In this document: in pieces, positions 62,201-64,000 of the stretch | Position numbering within the stretch: position 1 is the first letter of the stretch | Layout of the letters: the number at the start of each line of letters is the position of its first letter | From: Flavobacterium soli DSM 19725 | GTDB taxonomy: Bacteria > Bacteroidota > Bacteroidia > Flavobacteriales > Flavobacteriaceae | Assembly (NCBI RefSeq): GCF_000422705.1 | Contig: NZ_AUGO01000001.1 | Span: forward strand, 558,001-622,000 | Reading direction: 5' to 3' | Length of the DNA stretch: 64,000 nt | Notes under the pieces: model-generated | Database searches by the model: none | Seen by the model: the letters and a program-made list of their open reading frames with translations, nothing else | What the model was told of the DNA's origin: nothing | Position numbers and translations under genes: made by a program

Positions 62201-63616
62201 TCACGAGACTTGGGATTCGGTTGCTTTAACGAGCTCCAGCATGGGGTTGTGCAATGCGGCATCTTTATGAGGGTCGAGTGTCTCGTCGTGTTGCGAAATA
62301 TCAAGACCAATATGTTCCGACTCTTCAGAGACACGAAGCGGAATAAAAAAGTTAGTTACCTTGAACAACAGTAATGATCCCAAAAACGTAAACACTGATA
62401 CCAGCACCAAGGCCATCATGTGGTGACCAAAAACATTCCATCCGCCATGCACGAGGCTTGCATTTTCGCCTTGAGCAAAAATTGCTGTTAGGATCATCCC
62501 CATAATTCCGCCAACACCATGACAAGCAAATACATCTAGGGTATCGTCGATTTTTTTCATGGCTTTTGAATACAGCACCTTGTTTGAAACAATAGCGGTT
62601 ATAAACCCGAAGAACATACTTTGGGGAATCGTGATAAATCCGGCGGCAGGTGTGATGGCCACGAGCCCAACAACGGCTCCGATACAAGCTCCAAGTGCCG
62701 ATACTTTTCGGCCATGCAATCGGTCAAAAAACACCCATGTTAGCATGGCGGCTGCAGAAGCGGTAGTGGTAGTAGCAAAGGCCATTGCTGCAGTACCATT
62801 TGCCGCAAGGGCAGAACCTGCATTGAATCCAAACCATCCAAACCAAAGCATTCCTGTTCCTAGTAGTACAAAGGGGATGTTTGTGGGGATGTGCTTGCTG
62901 TTTTTTCTTTTTCCTAGCACTAAAGCTCCTGCTAATGCTGCAAACCCAGCACTCATGTGTACCACCGTTCCGCCTGCGAAATCCTTCACACCAAAGTAAG
63001 TGCCTAAAATTCCGTTGGGATGCCATACAGCATGACAAAGAGGTGCATAAATCAAGAGCGTGAACAAACAAATGAATAGGAGGTAAGATATAAAACGGAC
63101 TCTTTCAGCAAAGGAACCCGTAATGATAGCTGGCGTGATGACGGCAAACTTCATCTGGAACAAAGCGAATAATATAAAAGGGATTGTAGATGCCATCTTG
63201 TTATGAGGCAATACATTCACATGGTCGAAAAAGGCATAGGAAGTAGGATCGCCTATGATACTATAGAATCCATCTCCAATATGAAAACCAACAGGATCTC
63301 CAAAAGCCAAACTAAACCCAACTGTAACCCAGAGAAGGCAAACCACACCGAGACATACAAAGCTTTGCAACATGGTCGAGATCACATTTTTTTTACCCAC
63401 CATTCCGCCATAAAAGAAGGACAGTCCCGGTGTCATCAATAGGACAAGGCATGAGGCGGTTAGCAACCACGCAACATCAGCAGGAACAATTTGTTCGACG
63501 GTTCCAAACTGCGAAATTATCTTAGGAGTGGCTACTGCATCAGGCCATAATAAACCCGTTATGGAAACGATACTGATGATGATAAACGAAATTACCCAGC
63601 GTTTTTCTATTTTCAT
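62201..63616 (-). CDS. amtB: Ammonium transporter AmtB
   Basis: 471 residues. It has about eleven membrane helices, with the hallmark PGLSFFYGGMVGKKNVISTM, the first pore histidine in GGTVVHMSAGFAAL and the second in LDVFACHGVGG. The long N-terminal helix before ADVAWLLTASC suits a signal-containing form. It carries ammonium/ammonia across the inner membrane. No glnK/glnB gene is visible next to it in this window; one may lie elsewhere. Confidence 0.95.
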   Translation of the reverse strand: MKIEKRWVISFIIISIVSITGLLWPDAVATPKIISQFGTVEQIVPADVAWLLTASCLVLLMTPGLSFFYGGMVGKKNVISTMLQSFVCLGVVCLLWVTVGFSLAFGDPVGFHIGDGFYSIIGDPTSYAFFDHVNVLPHNKMASTIPFILFALFQMKFAVITPAIITGSFAERVRFISYLLFICLFTLLIYAPLCHAVWHPNGILGTYFGVKDFAGGTVVHMSAGFAALAGALVLGKRKNSKHIPTNIPFVLLGTGMLWFGWFGFNAGSALAANGTAAMAFATTTTASAAAMLTWVFFDRLHGRKVSALGACIGAVVGLVAITPAAGFITIPQSMFFGFITAIVSNKVLYSKAMKKIDDTLDVFACHGVGGIMGMILTAIFAQGENASLVHGGWNVFGHHMMALVLVSVFTFLGSLLLFKVTNFFIPLRVSEESEHIGLDISQHDETLDPHKDAALHNPMLELVKATESQVS

Positions 63617-63876
63617 AACTATATATTTTTATGTTATACCCTTTTTATTTAGGGGTAAAATTATAAAAAATGTATTTATTATTTAAAACGTATTGATATT
63701 TTTAGGGGGTGTTATTTCAATTTTTGTGATTTTATCAGATATGAGTCGGTATTTTTATATTTTATATTTTTTTCTGGTCATTTACGATTTTATTGTATTT
63801 AATTCCTATCAAAACGAGACAGTAGGGGATTATGCTATATCTATTTTGCTCCCGAAATACCTTAGTAATAGAGCTA
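63617..63876. other. A/T-rich intergenic region upstream of amtB, no gene
   Basis: It presumably holds the amtB promoter; no clear TAnnTTTG was found on the minus strand. A plus-strand frame from 63693 is a low-complexity artefact. Confidence 0.5.
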
Positions 63877-64000
63877 TTATGCCTTTTTCAAAATCGTTTT
63901 GGTGTAGGTTGGTACATCAGCATAGTCTGAAACAAATGTTTGATGGAAGGTTAGTTTATCAATAGGATTTAAAACAAATGTTTTAAGGCATGTTAGTACA
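63877..64000 (-). CDS. C-terminus of a minus-strand gene with 14-residue repeats (5' end outside the window)
   Basis: Reading from base 63999 on the minus strand, 40 codons are open to a TAA at 63879-63877: VLTCLKTFVLNPIDKL, then TFHQTFVSDYADVPTYTKTI, then LKKA. The DNA has three imperfect 42-base units (near 63889, 63930 and 63972) that become 14-residue repeats of x-T-x-x-(K/Q)-T-(F/I)-(V/L). Open frame plus period in whole codons suggests coding sequence. No family is recognised, and the short length leaves doubt. Confidence 0.4.
   Translation of the reverse strand, partial: VLTCLKTFVLNPIDKLTFHQTFVSDYADVPTYTKTILKKA

Noticed and set aside
63693..63965. 90-residue plus-strand ORF near the right edge
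   Set aside because: It begins with a non-ATG codon, is low complexity, and overlaps the minus-strand frame that carries the 42-base repeats.
1..64000. tRNA or rRNA genes
   Set aside because: No cloverleaf or T-loop GTTCAAATC-type sequence was noticed in intergenic regions; a tRNA search would settle it.

Overview
The window looks like chromosome from a Flavobacterium-like member of the Bacteroidota. The evidence is low overall G+C, promoters of the TAnnTTTG type, type IX secretion signatures (a giant protein with a gliding-motility C-terminal domain, followed by PorP/SprF and OmpA-family genes), a Bacteroidota-style SUF iron-sulfur operon, and many A/T-rich intergenic inverted repeats. I saw no rRNA, tRNA or CRISPR array.

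Layout. 1-1.8 kb: the 3' end of a gene with an ADP-ribosyltransferase toxin domain, plus a small probable immunity gene. 1.9-14.6 kb: SUF genes in two blocks, sufA-like/sufB/sufC/sufD and sufS/sufE/DUF59/DUF2480. They are separated by about 5 kb that holds two multi-membrane-segment proteins, a secreted propeller-like protein and an inverted serine hydrolase gene. A frameshifted four-helix-bundle (S23-like) gene sits between sufA and sufB. 14.7-16.9 kb: a DUF3078 outer-membrane protein and the GTPase HflX. 17.1-28.1 kb: a 2721-residue multidomain surface protein, a PorP/SprF-type protein and a TPR/propeller/OmpA protein. From about 25.0 kb to 28.14 kb the base composition and codon use change abruptly to G+C-rich. 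28.2-29.1 kb: an IS1-family element. 29.2-34.8 kb (minus strand): an epimerase-like protein, an M28 membrane peptidase, two small proteins and a GNAT-nitrilase fusion. 35.0-36.6 kb: Ssb, an HRDC protein and an XRE/S24-like regulator.

36.8-45.7 kb is the most interesting block. It holds YbjN-like, PspA/IM30, YqiJ/NfeD-like OB-fold membrane protein, an unannotated 24-residue hydrophobic ORF, a flotillin, and a 1616-residue AAA+ ATPase. It reads as a membrane-integrity module. The divergent XRE regulator and repeated TTGCTAA/TTAGCAA sites between the two suggest how it may be controlled.

45.9-64 kb is mostly housekeeping: a CAT-like acyltransferase, HAD phosphatase, MetG, a small basic protein, a CDGSH Fe-S protein, DMP19-like protein, LD-carboxypeptidase, YraN, Mfd, a threonine-dehydrogenase-like SDR, a lipoprotein resembling truncated haemoglobin, an HMA-like anchored protein, an NTF2-like lipoprotein and AmtB. 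The right edge shows imperfect 42-bp tandem repeats that read as the C-terminus of a minus-strand gene with 14-residue repeats.
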